The notes under the pieces: generated by a model | Told to the model about the DNA's origin: nothing | What the model saw: only the letters and a program-made list of their open reading frames with translations | The model's database searches: none | Position numbers and translations under genes: made by a program | Part shown: piece after piece, positions 32,001 through 37,926 of the stretch | Position numbering within the stretch: position 1 is the stretch's first letter | How the letters are laid out: every line of letters starts with the position of its first letter | From: Planctomycetota bacterium | GTDB taxonomy: Bacteria; Planctomycetota; Planctomycetia; Pirellulales; Pirellulaceae | Reading direction: 5' to 3' | DNA: 61,234 nt | Assembly: GCA_027622275.1 (NCBI GenBank) | Contig: JAQBZB010000012.1 | Span: forward strand, 1-61,234

Positions 32001-32315
32001 TCCCAGCAACATCCAGCCCGTGCCATCATTCGGCGTTTGCTCGACGCGATCCCGCAACGACTGCATGAACTCGTCAAGCGTCCCGAACTCCACATGATGC
32101 CCGTAGATGCGGTCGAGCGCCGTACCGCGGCGCGGGTTCTTTTCCAACACCGTGACAAAACGTTCCGCGATCTCGACCTGCTTCTGTTCATCTGCGGAAA
32201 GCTCGTTCAAGTCGGCGACTTGTCCGTGGGCGATTGGAATCGCTCCGAAGACAAACGCCAACAACAAAAGCCGTTGCCGGAATCCAACAGGAAGACGAGA
32301 ATTGCCAAACTGCAT
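20067..32315 (-). CDS. Giant exported TPR protein with tandem DUF1583-like domains
   Basis: 4082 aa in one uninterrupted frame. A signal peptide (LLLLAFVFGAIPIAHG, residues 16-31) is followed by a very long series of tetratricopeptide repeats from about 60 to 2800, with typical cores such as DALASYYLGQSLLLLGQPEEA. The C-terminal third holds two homologous copies of a beta-rich module (about 2868-3242 and 3486-3845). Each has a lectin-like half, an IPxEV/IDLxN-type joint (IPREVTLVNGDRMDGW; IPDEIDLINSANFGAW) and a second half with WNxxxLxLxGDxxxLxxN; these look like planctomycete DUF1583. A third related beta domain closes the protein (about 3856-4082). The likely place is the periplasm or cell surface, as a scaffold. 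The start ATG has GGTGGGAGTG just upstream, the same leader sequence as the VWA gene at 11824. Confidence 0.9.
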   Translation of the reverse strand: MQFGNSRLPVGFRQRLLLLAFVFGAIPIAHGQVADLNELSADEQKQVEIAERFVTVLEKNPRRGTALDRIYGHHVEFGTLDEFMQSLRDRVEQTPNDGTGWMLLGLFEAHRGEDANAIDALKKAEEFLPDDALASYYLGQSLLLLGQPEEAVAAFERAIARNPRRTDLLEIFQQLGRVHQRAQRTEQALAVWQRLEALFPDDPRVQEQIAVTLVEEGEYGLALPRYENLAKLVSDDYRRTMFRIEAAELKIRESRRDEGIADFETLLADLNPEGWLHRDVRRRIEDVYLRSGNQDGLVAYYEKWIASHADDVDGMARLAKFLASSARVPEATQWMGKALKLAPTRTELRKAFIDQLVDDQRYGEAVKEYALLVESAPGNSDFVRDWGKLVLKNKELDQDARHAETTRIWNQILAARPDDALTMSQVADLFRQSNMQDEALALYQRAVAQAPNDPQYREYLGEFYHILKRPEEALATWTAIADGERHTAINVARLAEIYNSFGYLDEAILQIAEACKLDAKDFALHLKASEYHSRASKFDEALAFVGIAEKLAANAEEQDATIAQRIDVYRSSRRLDPEIDALAAKVHGNADASAEQWQLLARYCEADSRWADATAAIDTALKKDAKSIPALTTAARIAELSGDYARAADMNRQLAVIDRRSRGDHLMNVARLEAQMGRADQALEAGRELIVSAPGNTDNYEFYARLCFQLGKSEEGVDTLRKAVRINPTEPHLIMALGAALSEELRADEAIEVYWRAFEKTDDLDDKTSLTMKLTDLYLQVNQFDKLLERLERDRREEDKRHAMTICLAQAHHSAGDYGTARQELESLLSENTRDTNLLQQLSKLCEQGADVDGAIEYQRQLAMIAPGHETEYRLATLLQSRGDQDEASEILVKLMRREEDPARRLRNLDSLLTQGAYESAIAITEPLLSEQHDDWEMLYREGVAWAALEKIAEAQNRFDRLLALTVAHDAFGVVAEDKFKQAQTQARSNNLRGIQSTMPTRRSPLTMLGISAQVRQTVGLDPDRGYYGGSTRARPVWAPSAFGEARMAAYAWLMLFDQKQESDKDADAEQSNTLVKRFEELGALATAEGATRESVYDWMYVEQLRANLDSIFRIARRMAQEGGREAQQFYLSSLALRGVDTASQQVPRSQNDKPKKTPLSDDDLELMLQCQQALTAASDDDAYAATMGGQVIYASNGQAYILLGNNYVPLSTSLGGGAFIGTIIEELKLAGRVDQAEQLIQKQIDSAKSSSQLAMAMTMFLQEEKYDRIDGLFPKWLEAARDDIARGPTVAAGTARRSGSASQVVDPLAPAANLLMNWMGHLGPEEEHAKILSLLGASLDISTEVAIRRRAEQSRRRATSAVQPRSNTNFSLKYGKEDIRVQFDYPHASQYVDATTLMLLRVVYEVFKRNEVLDDLPAYLEQRLQAASDDEKLYATLLLAYARWWLEEKEEALVLLKQAGAYLNDDPVFRLEIAALHQSMGDTEDALEIVEAIVPRDQKLVQQRELMALELAERLGDIDRARQSAERLFGLRLDNNTQLALVERMRRLGMHEMAEAITSRVERRSGNSLPAMASLMAMYQSQGKADLAQQLAHTILRRSTPPLSGMSGAGRNPFRYSSSNPEAQMRTQSLRLLQQTGALKDLTARVESQIEKSPNSPRLYEQLIEYYEAGNEREKVGSLLVQAVASRPDAVVLRYQLAKHLEATGKQAEACDQYLELLKQKPQWVAEDLYQVRRVFERSNRTLDLIQAIEKVNIKLFSQPYYVIDLVSNLMDGRRGQANDASLELALNLFEKVFEAFPQYRNRMISRMRDQNLWKNDRVFNLGKQAIIPSVSEVAATPWFGLDNIYSYGSGGQVNAQFHQMLTGIQGSEKMAELTQIIQGRLREAPGWHGGEAMLALIDLKENRKEQAKQRLEHLVADEETLKAMPAHSCWIIGQELDQFEDTRPIALTLFETALNSPNTMSQIQYSPVARLVKLYGDIGRKQDARDLLIKQTKPTQEMQYDPQYSSYLRIENSVWAAQQLLQLECPVDAVRIFRNLSADPTAIEQAGQWYGGQPNHFKSQIDLGLKLSLDALDSTNSDEAMTQLLALPEQLPAGAAALDLMLLVPDISNLRTTSMQSPLVDLLVTISKEEPIASGIRKRLAELRAEHAADLSVGVTESAYLMRMQDKQAVEALQALLAAVADHPLEEIQPGRRPNSRQRREGLTHIPLWLIARECLKTKEQREIGITLAERALEAARRQTGDQHTAAILYDWGKIALDRGDREQAEAKWSELLDIVTRRTEPKQPDAKARTSSLDRRDRNDFVFVHLQVAAGDKQPTTSRRIPPLTVSQFRLTMEIALAAAENDMPVLSRKAVKASMLGGTPVPDAASNPGTDPFGGSRTVPSAAAANAGSSEIETEVAESLRKVIAKWEGDAYPAQEVYELLVPIVFPENRPAEILMYADSSKLHDAQVSSLGAVLVQWAQTAKQLDDLGKHIDARTQNPQGKVAALVLRTQVALARGKLDDAKVAITELAQLVGGGSLPPLVQLACHAALPASDRQGLEEPAFAILKAAVNLQLQSANADPNNNELSLGGLVSKVNLYLVDEPEEVKKFFESYLLGRQPFYSRYSGTYGQYLQWRDWAAIAEEAAKTGLPTVALDYMGRVADFSYENRPRPSTTTALAVVTREMSLLPSEKQYEAWRDWTLPVDGRKTIRLAAEWVEPVRVPAMFLQTATVRGKHYSGDMLCNFTELLAAAEAAGRVEELRDLVKSAYDQKLENASFLYALILIQLGDTKTGTPVIQPLIDTVGERVKRQTGQPTPDGWGDYLVYRACFQSPQFVSLYYSKRGSLRRALQSISDYQKVARLDLDFALRAGQVNKPTIQPGDDPQLAHWFPASTQEKFYNGVTPWWAVQEGHIAHLPGAGVDLLYFTYPLTGEFEFTVDAYKGSWAETEAGYGGVVVEAQRYGSRTTIWSNGGHESFSHAQALVRDNESFGTITIKVANGKMQYCLNNHVIYEEEVNDTSPWITLYSHYTRATTFRNPRFIGNPAIPREVTLVNGDRMDGWNTSFFGTSQPRRRLMALKSLAENDSNAYAQRNEPSEFDWQAKDGLLVGRANADNPKSRSWAYYHRPLRDRETFSYEFYYSPGKVAAHPTIGRLALLLEPEGIGEHWITRTGWDQEVLAVSNDNRVTNAPARRGPKQLPLKHDDWNLVRLGLIGDTIQLTLNGELIYERALEPEIDHRFGLFHRQGQSLKVREPKLAGAWPASLTEEVRNDLLASSRQYTAADRRLINTLLSEEIFAHDVSKVLAEVKDLPPEQAFDKLLAWVLPSPDHSGSRLYYEFAAARAADTSIGEQLRCPAIELMAAADRVGKLDELTKAIGEIRTNGEVAERARIALAALAAMQSGDVELAHAHMVDLHRYVAKGLSKDLAARDRAAEFVVAWQAAKHPALQFAALDITDELVTKQRDAKFKKNDPIWDNSLDILLGHVDRAMLQPSFESPPESRLTQWANVPYDKPSIRAAGYEHSQWLYQPGVVRQIPGGTWGQLFFQSPLRGNFEIVAEQCLSGYRDAVIAYGMHAAIPRWDFKARRIATLMHSTHDIDDTIEIPNPSDWISDFRIVVNENTITTFVNGVQIHEEKFASAPDPWVVLQAYGAGYQCTVRDFRIVGSPEIPDEIDLINSANFGAWRADMYGESCSLEADNTTAAWRKSSGEIVGQLRQNIAAANVESLLMYQRPMLEDGVIEFESYYVPGEFAVHPAVGRVALMVNPDGVRKHTLTDAQYETSGLAPDNVAPIEGAAELVDLKPNDWNRYKLSLAGDRLTLSINDAEAATVTLAEPSTERFFGLFRYSDKTKCRVRNLVYRGNWPKTLPAVEDQQLARVPVPNEFANWSVPRVFDFSEPKEKLAAAGLLLAGPPDRIMTTDRGLHMLVKDSTGYGSWPRIHLREPITEDFVVTLDFEDFTHAPPKDGWGSVVVLRAVVDSNINIYVDSGMGTYRSPTATVNTRRKHNTLSGAENHDSRHKTVPSGSGRFRLVRTGNVISSYFANRDSDDFRLWEMWAVGDAQVKEIAVEAAASDADAVLDLVVTRMTIQTRKSPDSVSSAR

Positions 32316-32653
32316 CGCAATACACTCCCACCGAAAGAACGCGACGAGATAGAACGAACGTCGAGTCGACCTGTCCGTTGATTTGAATCCAGGCCGACGC
32401 TCTTCAATATAGGTAACCGATTCAGAATCGAAATACTAGACATTATGTCTTGATCTCGGCATAAACTTCAAGCACAGGGGTGATCCACTTCCCAGTTCAC
32501 TCGCCGATCTTCGACGAGCGACGAGGAGCGTCACTGATGAACGGCGGCAGCAACCGCGGTGCTTTCGTGAATGCGTTTCCACACGCTGGTGGTGCTACGC
32601 GGCGGCTGGTTGACATGCTTCTGCTTCAGAGTCTGCAGAGCAGCAGTGCAGAT

Positions 32654-32825
32654 CCCGGATTATTCATGAACCGTTCAGCATTCTTCAAAACACACGTTTG
32701 TAAGAGGAGTTACGGCTATCTCGCCCAAAACACTGCGCAAATCAGCCGCTACGCGATAGCGTGCGGTTCTCTCGAAGTTCACGAGAACCGCAGGCTATCG
32801 CCAGGCGGCTGATGAATAATCCGGG
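32654..32825. repeat. MITE-like palindromic element
   Basis: 172 bp bounded by perfect 14-bp inverted repeats CCCGGATTATTCAT (32654-32667) and ATGAATAATCCGGG (32812-32825). Inside is a long imperfect hairpin: CAGCCGC (32743) with GCGGCTG (32805), GATAGC (32755) with GCTATC (32794), and GCGGTTCTC (32763) with GAGAACCGC (32783). A 110-codon open frame across it is incidental. The rest of the 630-base gap 32316-32949 shows no gene; it must contain the promoter of the giant TPR gene. Confidence 0.75.
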
Positions 32826-32949
32826 CAGATGGGCAAGACGACGTCACTGGTCGAGTTCACACAGCGCCGTTAGTGCCAGTTGAAAACAGGCCGCGAGTGC
32901 TGCTTCGCCTCTCGCGACCTGTAAGCTAGGCGGTCAATTCGGTCACCTC

Positions 32950-34647
32950 TCAGCGTAGCAGCGACCACGCCAATTCGGGACGGATGTAGCGCGCCCGTAG
33001 TGGGTCGTTCTGCGGCAAACCGCGACCGCGCCAGATGTTGCCCGGCGGATTGTTGGCGTCCGACCCGGTGACATGCACGTGCGAGCCGGTGGAGCCTTCG
33101 CCTTCGTAGCCGTGCGACTCGACGTAGCCAAGCAGTTGACCGGCCGTGATCCATGAATCGACGCCGAACGTCAACTCGCCGCTGCCGAGCCGGAAGCGCT
33201 CGCTCGCGATCGGATGGTTTACGAGTTCGCGCGACGGCCGCAGATGGCCCAAGACAAAGATAGCACGATTCGTTGTCACCGACGTGCCATCGAGTTCGGA
33301 CGCGAAGCTTCGGCTCCATGGCAATGTGACCTCGATGGCCACCGCCATGGTCCCGTAACCATCCACCGATCCGACGTGGACCACTCGGCCACTGACCGGC
33401 GACAGCACGGCCGTCCCTGCCGCCGCCATGTAGTCCTGCCCGACATGGTGGTCGTATCCGTCAAATCCGCTGACCGTTCGCAAATCCAATGCCGCGGGCT
33501 GAGCCGCCACATCCAGCAACAGGCGGTAGTTCGTGTTGGCACTCCCGTACGGGAAAACCTGCACGAAGTAATCGCCCGACTCGATCACGCGGTCAACTGC
33601 TTCCGCGTTCGCGCCGCCGCGAAACGAGCCGGCGATGTAGCGGCCGCTGGCATCGAGCAACTGCACATCCGCATCGGCACTCATTCCGTCCATTCGCAAG
33701 CGGAAGTTGCTCGCGGAATCGACGTGGAACCGATAATAATCGGCTCGATCCGCCTGACCGACGAAGTCGTTCAGCGCGACGCTCCCGCTCAACGTGCCCA
33801 AGTTGCGGGCCTGTTCGCGAGTGTTGCCGGCGTTGTCGACCGGTCCATCTGCTTCCGCCCGCAGCGTCAGCCGGTAATTGGTATCGCCACTGTAACGGTA
33901 CACGCGAACGAAGTACGTCCCTGCGTCCAGCGTGCGGCGAATCGATTCCGACTGGCTACCGCCTCGCGTCGAACTGGTGATGGTCCGCCCGCTCGAATCG
34001 AGCAGTTGAACATCGGCGTCAGCGCGCAAGCCATCGAGAGCCAACTCGAACGTGCTGCGTCCGGCCAGCTCGAACCGATAGTAATCATCACGGTCGCTGT
34101 TGCCGACGAAATCGGCATAGCTCCGTTCGCCACTGAGTACCCCCAAGCTCCGTGCCGAGCCAAGCGAATTGCCGGCATAGTCTGGCACCGTGGGCTGGTT
34201 CGGCGTCGCATTGAGCGTCAAGCGATAGTTGGTGTCACCGCTGTACGGGTAGACGCGAACGAAGTACGTGCCGGGTTGCAACGCGCGGCTGATGGATTCC
34301 GCATTGCTGCCGCCACGCGTCGAACTGGCAATCGTCTGCCCACTCGAATTGAGCAACTGCAAGTCCGCATCGGCCCGCAAGCCATCCAGCCCGAGTCGCA
34401 CATCACTCTGCTGGCCGATCCGCACGCGGTAGTAATCATTGATGTCCGCCCGCCCGACCCAATCCGCGATCTCGCGGCTGCCTTCGAGCGATCCCAAGTT
34501 CGTCGCCGCCGCCAACGTGTTCCCGCCCAGGTCGGCGGTCATCAGGCGTCGGTCTTCCAACGATTCGACGAACATCCGTCGCGTGGCCCGGTTCCTTCGA
34601 GCGCGACTCTTGCGATTACGCTGCTTCTTGATCATCTTTTGCGACAT
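32950..34647 (-). CDS. Secreted M23-like (LytM) peptidase with three PPC-like repeats
   Basis: The start is ATG at 34647, eight bases after AGGAG; the open frame runs to 34725. The basic N-terminus carries RRMFVESLEDRRLM, the planctomycete LEDRRL-type export/sorting motif. Three repeats of about 115 aa follow, each of the pre-peptidase C-terminal (PPC) type with DYYRxxI, GLRADADVQLLDSSG and GTYFVRVYxYSGDTNYRL. The C-terminal domain (about 400-565) is a lysostaphin-like metallopeptidase: H-x-GxD in YDHHVGQDYMAAAGTAVLSP and the HxH in GSHVHV supply the zinc ligands. M23 enzymes cut peptidoglycan cross-links, but some extracellular ones act on other Gly-rich proteins. Residue-level zinc ligands appear intact. 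Role: cell-wall or extracellular proteolysis, inferred. Confidence 0.85.
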   Translation of the reverse strand: MSQKMIKKQRNRKSRARRNRATRRMFVESLEDRRLMTADLGGNTLAAATNLGSLEGSREIADWVGRADINDYYRVRIGQQSDVRLGLDGLRADADLQLLNSSGQTIASSTRGGSNAESISRALQPGTYFVRVYPYSGDTNYRLTLNATPNQPTVPDYAGNSLGSARSLGVLSGERSYADFVGNSDRDDYYRFELAGRSTFELALDGLRADADVQLLDSSGRTITSSTRGGSQSESIRRTLDAGTYFVRVYRYSGDTNYRLTLRAEADGPVDNAGNTREQARNLGTLSGSVALNDFVGQADRADYYRFHVDSASNFRLRMDGMSADADVQLLDASGRYIAGSFRGGANAEAVDRVIESGDYFVQVFPYGSANTNYRLLLDVAAQPAALDLRTVSGFDGYDHHVGQDYMAAAGTAVLSPVSGRVVHVGSVDGYGTMAVAIEVTLPWSRSFASELDGTSVTTNRAIFVLGHLRPSRELVNHPIASERFRLGSGELTFGVDSWITAGQLLGYVESHGYEGEGSTGSHVHVTGSDANNPPGNIWRGRGLPQNDPLRARYIRPELAWSLLR

Positions 34648-34794
34648 GACATGAACTCCTATTAAACGTGGGATAGACTCATTCGCCATCCAAACACTTG
34701 GTTGGCTTAAGGAAGAGAGTCGCAATGCAGGCGACCAGCGACGATGAATTCGCTAAAGTTCTTTCCCAGCGGGGTGATCCTTCCCAGGAACTCC

Positions 34795-34824
34795 TGTCCC
34801 CAACAAGCTTGTCTTGTTGGGACA
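34795..34824. repeat. Strong hairpin upstream of the M23 gene
   Basis: TGTCCC-C-AACAAG (34795-34807) pairs with CTTGTT-GGGACA (34813-34824) over a 5-base loop, 12 bp with one bulge. A second hairpin, CCACCGTG/CACGGTGG, lies at 35023-35043. Neither has a T run. The rest of the 435-base gap 34648-35082 contains no gene I can support. Confidence 0.5.
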
Positions 34825-35082
34825 AGAGATTGGCGAGTTAGTCGTGAAGGCGATCAAAGTCGAGACCCCAATGGGCTTTTCCCGTTCGGTGAATGAGATT
34901 CGACTCCGACGTGGTCTCATTCAACGACGCGGCATCGCCGAGTCTCGCTCACCCACGAGGCGAGCTCGCGGGGGTCGGAGGAGCCGTATTTCAAGACGAT
35001 ACTAACTTCCCAATCTTGTGCTCCACCGTGGCAAGCACGGTGGGGGCGAAATTGCGCAAATTCATAACTTGCATTTCAGACT

Positions 35083-35313
35083 TCATCGTTCGCATCGCGA
35101 TAGACGCTCGCGATCTGCAACCGAGTTGGGCGTCCGATCGGCTTGCCGTTTCGCTTCCGCGTGAGCGTCGGCTCCCGTGAGAGGAATGACCTGGAGCGTC
35201 AGGCACGAATGGCACTCGAAGAGGATCGAGCGACCGTTACGACCGAGAACGACGATTCCAGCTTCGGCTCGACAGCGGGGACAGCGAACAGGCGTTGATT
35301 GATTGATATTCAT
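35083..35313 (-). CDS. Small zinc-ribbon protein
   Basis: 76 aa with a CxxC...CxxC zinc ribbon: CPRC at residues 11-14 and CHSC near 35-38, spaced by a short beta hairpin (AGIVVLGRNGRSILFE). The C-terminal half is basic/polar and probably disordered. GGAG stands eight bases before the ATG, which supports real translation. Proteins of this size and shape are usually nucleic-acid-binding or rubredoxin-like; function is unknown here. The gene lies alone between hairpin repeats, and no partner is apparent. A chance frame is possible but the paired CxxC motifs argue against it. Confidence 0.55.
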   Translation of the reverse strand: MNINQSTPVRCPRCRAEAGIVVLGRNGRSILFECHSCLTLQVIPLTGADAHAEAKRQADRTPNSVADRERLSRCER

Positions 35314-35392
35314 TCGAGTTACTCCAGGAAGGGTTCAGAGATGTGGGTGGTAACAGGGCGCACAGGTCGTAACCCGAAGCGTTAGCGAGGTA

Positions 35393-35541
35393 TTTGGACT
35401 GCGGCGACTTGTCGCCGCTTTTCCCTCTGGAATTAGCAAAGTGATGGGGAAATGCGGATGGAGCCATCTCCCGTCTCTCCATCGCGTTTGCTACAGAGAA
35501 ACCAAAGAAATGAAAGCTGGGACAAGTCCCAGCACTCCAAA
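35393..35541. repeat. REPIN-like element, copy B
   Basis: 149 bp with inverted ends TTTGGACTGC and GCACTCCAAA (one mismatch). The left unit has the palindrome GCGGCGACTTGTCGCCGC (35401-35418), the right unit GCTGGGACAAGTCCCAGC (35516-35533). It lies upstream of the zinc-ribbon gene, between it and the cysteine dioxygenase. Confidence 0.8.
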
Positions 35542-35602
35542 CGCGCAGCTTAAAAACTGACGCTTCGCGTTACGATTTGGTGGCGACCGTTGGCCGCCAC
35601 GA

Positions 35603-36121
35603 TTAAGAGAGTCGCAAGACCGCCGGTTCTCGAACGACGAGCCGGTCATTTTTCACGTCAAAAAGTTCCATCCGACTCAGCACCGGCCGATAGACGTGCA
35701 GCGTCACTAGCCCCTGCCGCGCCGACGCGGCGTTTTCGACCGTATGGATGTCGGCATCTTCACCGCCGAACAACGTGCCCGCGGCATACCGGTCAGTGCG
35801 AGTCTCGAAGAAGCCATCTCGAGTGTGCGAGTAAATCGTCTCGACCGCCGTCCCTTGCAGCACCCGCACGCAGCACTGCGAACCGCGATGATTGTGAATC
35901 GGGCTCTTCTGTCCCGGCAGCCAGCCGAGCACCAAAATCTGATAGTCGTCCGCGTTGACGATCAGTTCCCGGTGATACCGTTCCGGGTCAAATAGAACGT
36001 GATCCGCAACATCGTCGAGGTTGATGGCGTGGACGTTCACCACGGCGAACAACTCATCCAGCCCGGCACATGCGGGCAAACAATCCAAGTCTTGAACCAA
36101 ACAGCGAATGGCGGCGTTCAT
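35603..36121 (-). CDS. Cysteine dioxygenase (type I)
   Basis: Non-haem iron enzyme that oxidises cysteine to cysteine sulfinate. The start is ATG at 36121, preceded by GGAGGA; a longer frame to 36292 lacks homology. The cupin motif PIHNHRGSQC contains the iron ligands His76 and His78, and Cys83 stands at the position of the Cys that forms the Cys-Tyr cofactor in mammalian enzymes. The third ligand is His126 in DIHTVEN. Length 172 aa is normal for the bacterial form. It could instead be a 3-mercaptopropionate dioxygenase, which differs by few residues, so the substrate should be treated as probable. The gene is monocistronic. Confidence 0.85.
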   Translation of the reverse strand: MNAAIRCLVQDLDCLPACAGLDELFAVVNVHAINLDDVADHVLFDPERYHRELIVNADDYQILVLGWLPGQKSPIHNHRGSQCCVRVLQGTAVETIYSHTRDGFFETRTDRYAAGTLFGGEDADIHTVENAASARQGLVTLHVYRPVLSRMELFDVKNDRLVVREPAVLRLS

Positions 36122-36378
36122 CGATCTTTCCTCCAAAACAGGGTTGGTGCGAACCAATCGCGTCGGAGGAGAAGACCGGCTTTGCACGGCGAATCGACGC
36201 CGGAAACGCTGGTTTTCGGTCCGATTGAACGATTTCGGATTTTTTTGAATATTCGATCGTCGTTTGGCCCAACCAGCACGGTGTTCTGGCATAGTGGGCC
36301 TGCGCTGCGGAGAGTGTCTCGCGACGGGCTCAAGACGGCGTTAGACTCTACGTGTCCGAAATGGACGAGGAGCAAGAT

Positions 36379-37068
36379 ATGATCCAAGGCAAAGACCCAC
36401 GATCGATGCGCAGCCGTTTGGGAGACGAGCAGTTCCGAGTGCTGACCGTTCGCGAGTACCGCGAGCGGATGGAGATAGTCGCTGGCCGCACGCCGGGAGA
36501 TCGCGGGAAGGCGAAAGAGGAGTTGTTTCTCTCGCAGCTAAAGCTAATCGAAGGCATGATCGGCCGCGTGCTGGGTGATTCCCAGGGGATCGGTTTCCAG
36601 GGACGAAGCGACGTGTTGCAAGACATCGCGGGAACGGTGTGGCGCAAGTTCAGCCAAATCGCCGCTGACGCCGACAAACACGACATCCCACTTCAACTAA
36701 TCGTCGCCAGCCGTGCCGCTCAGCGGGTCATCGACAGAATCCGGCGTGAAAAAAACAAACCGCCGGTTGATTTCCGGTTGCCGGAACTGGTGGGCGAGAG
36801 TGGCGACCACTCGCTGGGCTGGCTCGCACGGATGATCGAGCAGGAAGCCAAAGTAGAACTTCATGGGTTCTTTGACCAACTCGATGAAACGGCCAGTCGA
36901 GTCATTGATGCCTACTACTTCGGGATTGGTGCGGAGCAGCACTTGCCGATGACCAGAATCGCTGAGTCGCTGGGCATCCCAGTGACGACCGCGAAAAGTG
37001 CATTGGAACGCGGATTAAAGAAATTGCGAAAAATGTGGATGGAAGTTTTGAATGGCGAGTTCGAATAA
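36379..37068 (+). CDS. ECF-type RNA polymerase sigma factor
   Basis: Directs RNA polymerase to specific promoters. Region 2-like helices lie in the first two thirds (LKLIEGMIGRVLGDSQGIGF, then SRAAQRVIDRIRREKN), followed by a linker and region 4 (QLDETASRVIDAYYF, then MTRIAESLGIPVTTAKSAL as the helix-turn-helix). The start chosen is ATG 36379, six bases after GAGGAG (36367-36372); GTG 36352 and ATG 36361 in the same frame are alternatives. It lies directly before the kinase gene, an arrangement known in planctomycetes where a Ser/Thr kinase replaces the anti-sigma factor. By that analogy the sigma factor may be controlled by phosphorylation, which is inference. Confidence 0.85.
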   Translation: MIQGKDPRSMRSRLGDEQFRVLTVREYRERMEIVAGRTPGDRGKAKEELFLSQLKLIEGMIGRVLGDSQGIGFQGRSDVLQDIAGTVWRKFSQIAADADKHDIPLQLIVASRAAQRVIDRIRREKNKPPVDFRLPELVGESGDHSLGWLARMIEQEAKVELHGFFDQLDETASRVIDAYYFGIGAEQHLPMTRIAESLGIPVTTAKSALERGLKKLRKMWMEVLNGEFE

Positions 37069-37085
37069 CGGCCTGGGATGGAACT

Positions 37086-37136
37086 CTGAAGCGCCAGCGT
37101 AAGGTCGTTCGTTGTTTTCCTTCGCTGGCGCTTCAG
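37086..37136. repeat. Hairpin repeat, CTTCAGGCTTCAAT family
   Basis: CTGAAGCGCCAGCG (37086-37099) is the perfect inverse of CGCTGGCGCTTCAG (37123-37136); AAGG/CCTT extends the stem to 18 bp around one bulged T. The right arm continues as CTTCAGGCTTCAATT, a sequence that returns at 43303, 44458 and 46843, each time just before a broken RAYT copy. It fills most of the spacer between the sigma factor and the kinase. Confidence 0.75.
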
Positions 37137-37182
37137 GCTTCAATTCCCACTTTCCGAAATCGTTTTTCTGGGTGACGACGCG

Positions 37183-37926
37183 ATGGCCGCACACGATCAG
37201 CCGAATCGATCGCAAGCACCGACCGAATCGATTCACCAGTCCGATGCCTCATCCGGCCGGGACGACGAATCGCCGACCGGTTTTCCGACATCCGATCCCG
37301 AAAAACGGAACGAAATCATTCGCCGGCTCATGGAGTGGCAAGAGGCAGCGGCCGAGTGTGTGGGCGACCCAGACCGCCGCTTTGCCGGCAGCTTCACGCT
37401 CGTCGAGCGACTCGGTCGAGGCGGATTCAGCGTGGTTTATCGCGCGGTCGGTCCACACGCTGGGGATGTTTCAGGCACCGCTGAGTTCGCCCTTAAGCTG
37501 TTATTCATCAAGCCCGATCACGACACGGCGAACGACGATGAACCGGTGCCGGCGGGGAAGTTGGATATTGTCGGAAACTGGATTGAGGAGATTGCCCGGC
37601 ACAAACGACTTGTCGACAAAGATGGTCGGGCGTGGGAGGGATTCGTGCCGTTGCTGGACGCGGTCGCTCCTGATTCAAAGGATCTCGACGCCATCCTCGC
37701 CCACGTCCGCGAGCGGCCGATCTGGCTGGCCATGCCCGTCTATCACCAAACGCTGGCCGATTACGTCACCGAACATGGCGGGACGCTCGGCGAGTTGTCG
37801 GTACATGACGCGCGGCGGATCATGCGATCCGTGGCTCACGCTCTGCAGCGGATGCAGGACTTCAAGCCAGCCGAGGATAGGGACAAGGAAATTGTCCACC
37901 GCGACTTGAAGCCGGCCAACTCCTGA
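37183..37926 (+). CDS. Ser/Thr protein kinase, part 1 of a frameshifted gene
   Basis: The N-lobe and the start of the catalytic loop of a Hanks-type kinase. The Gly-rich loop LGRGGFSVVYRA is at residues 77-88, the ATP-binding Lys105 is in FALKLLF, and the frame ends exactly at HRDLKPAN (His239-Asn246) followed by Ser-stop. The family continues HRDLKPANI-L; restoring one A in AACTCCTGATGG would give Asn-Ile-Leu-Met and fuse it to the next frame. The stop and the next ATG overlap as TGATG. The kinase would phosphorylate Ser/Thr in target proteins, possibly the adjacent sigma factor. As it stands this product lacks DFG and the C-lobe and cannot be active. No slippery sequence is visible at the junction. 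An assembly error or a true mutation are both possible. Confidence 0.85.
   Translation: MAAHDQPNRSQAPTESIHQSDASSGRDDESPTGFPTSDPEKRNEIIRRLMEWQEAAAECVGDPDRRFAGSFTLVERLGRGGFSVVYRAVGPHAGDVSGTAEFALKLLFIKPDHDTANDDEPVPAGKLDIVGNWIEEIARHKRLVDKDGRAWEGFVPLLDAVAPDSKDLDAILAHVRERPIWLAMPVYHQTLADYVTEHGGTLGELSVHDARRIMRSVAHALQRMQDFKPAEDRDKEIVHRDLKPANS

Noticed and set aside
32480-32812. 110-codon frame upstream of the M23 gene
   Set aside because: It runs into the MITE-like hairpin, whose arms encode its second half; no ribosome-binding site.
33214-34665. 483-codon frame on the plus strand
   Set aside because: Antisense shadow of the M23/PPC gene; its internal repeats mirror the PPC repeats of the true strand.
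34814-35005. Small 63-codon frame
   Set aside because: Begins inside a hairpin and has no features or ribosome-binding site.
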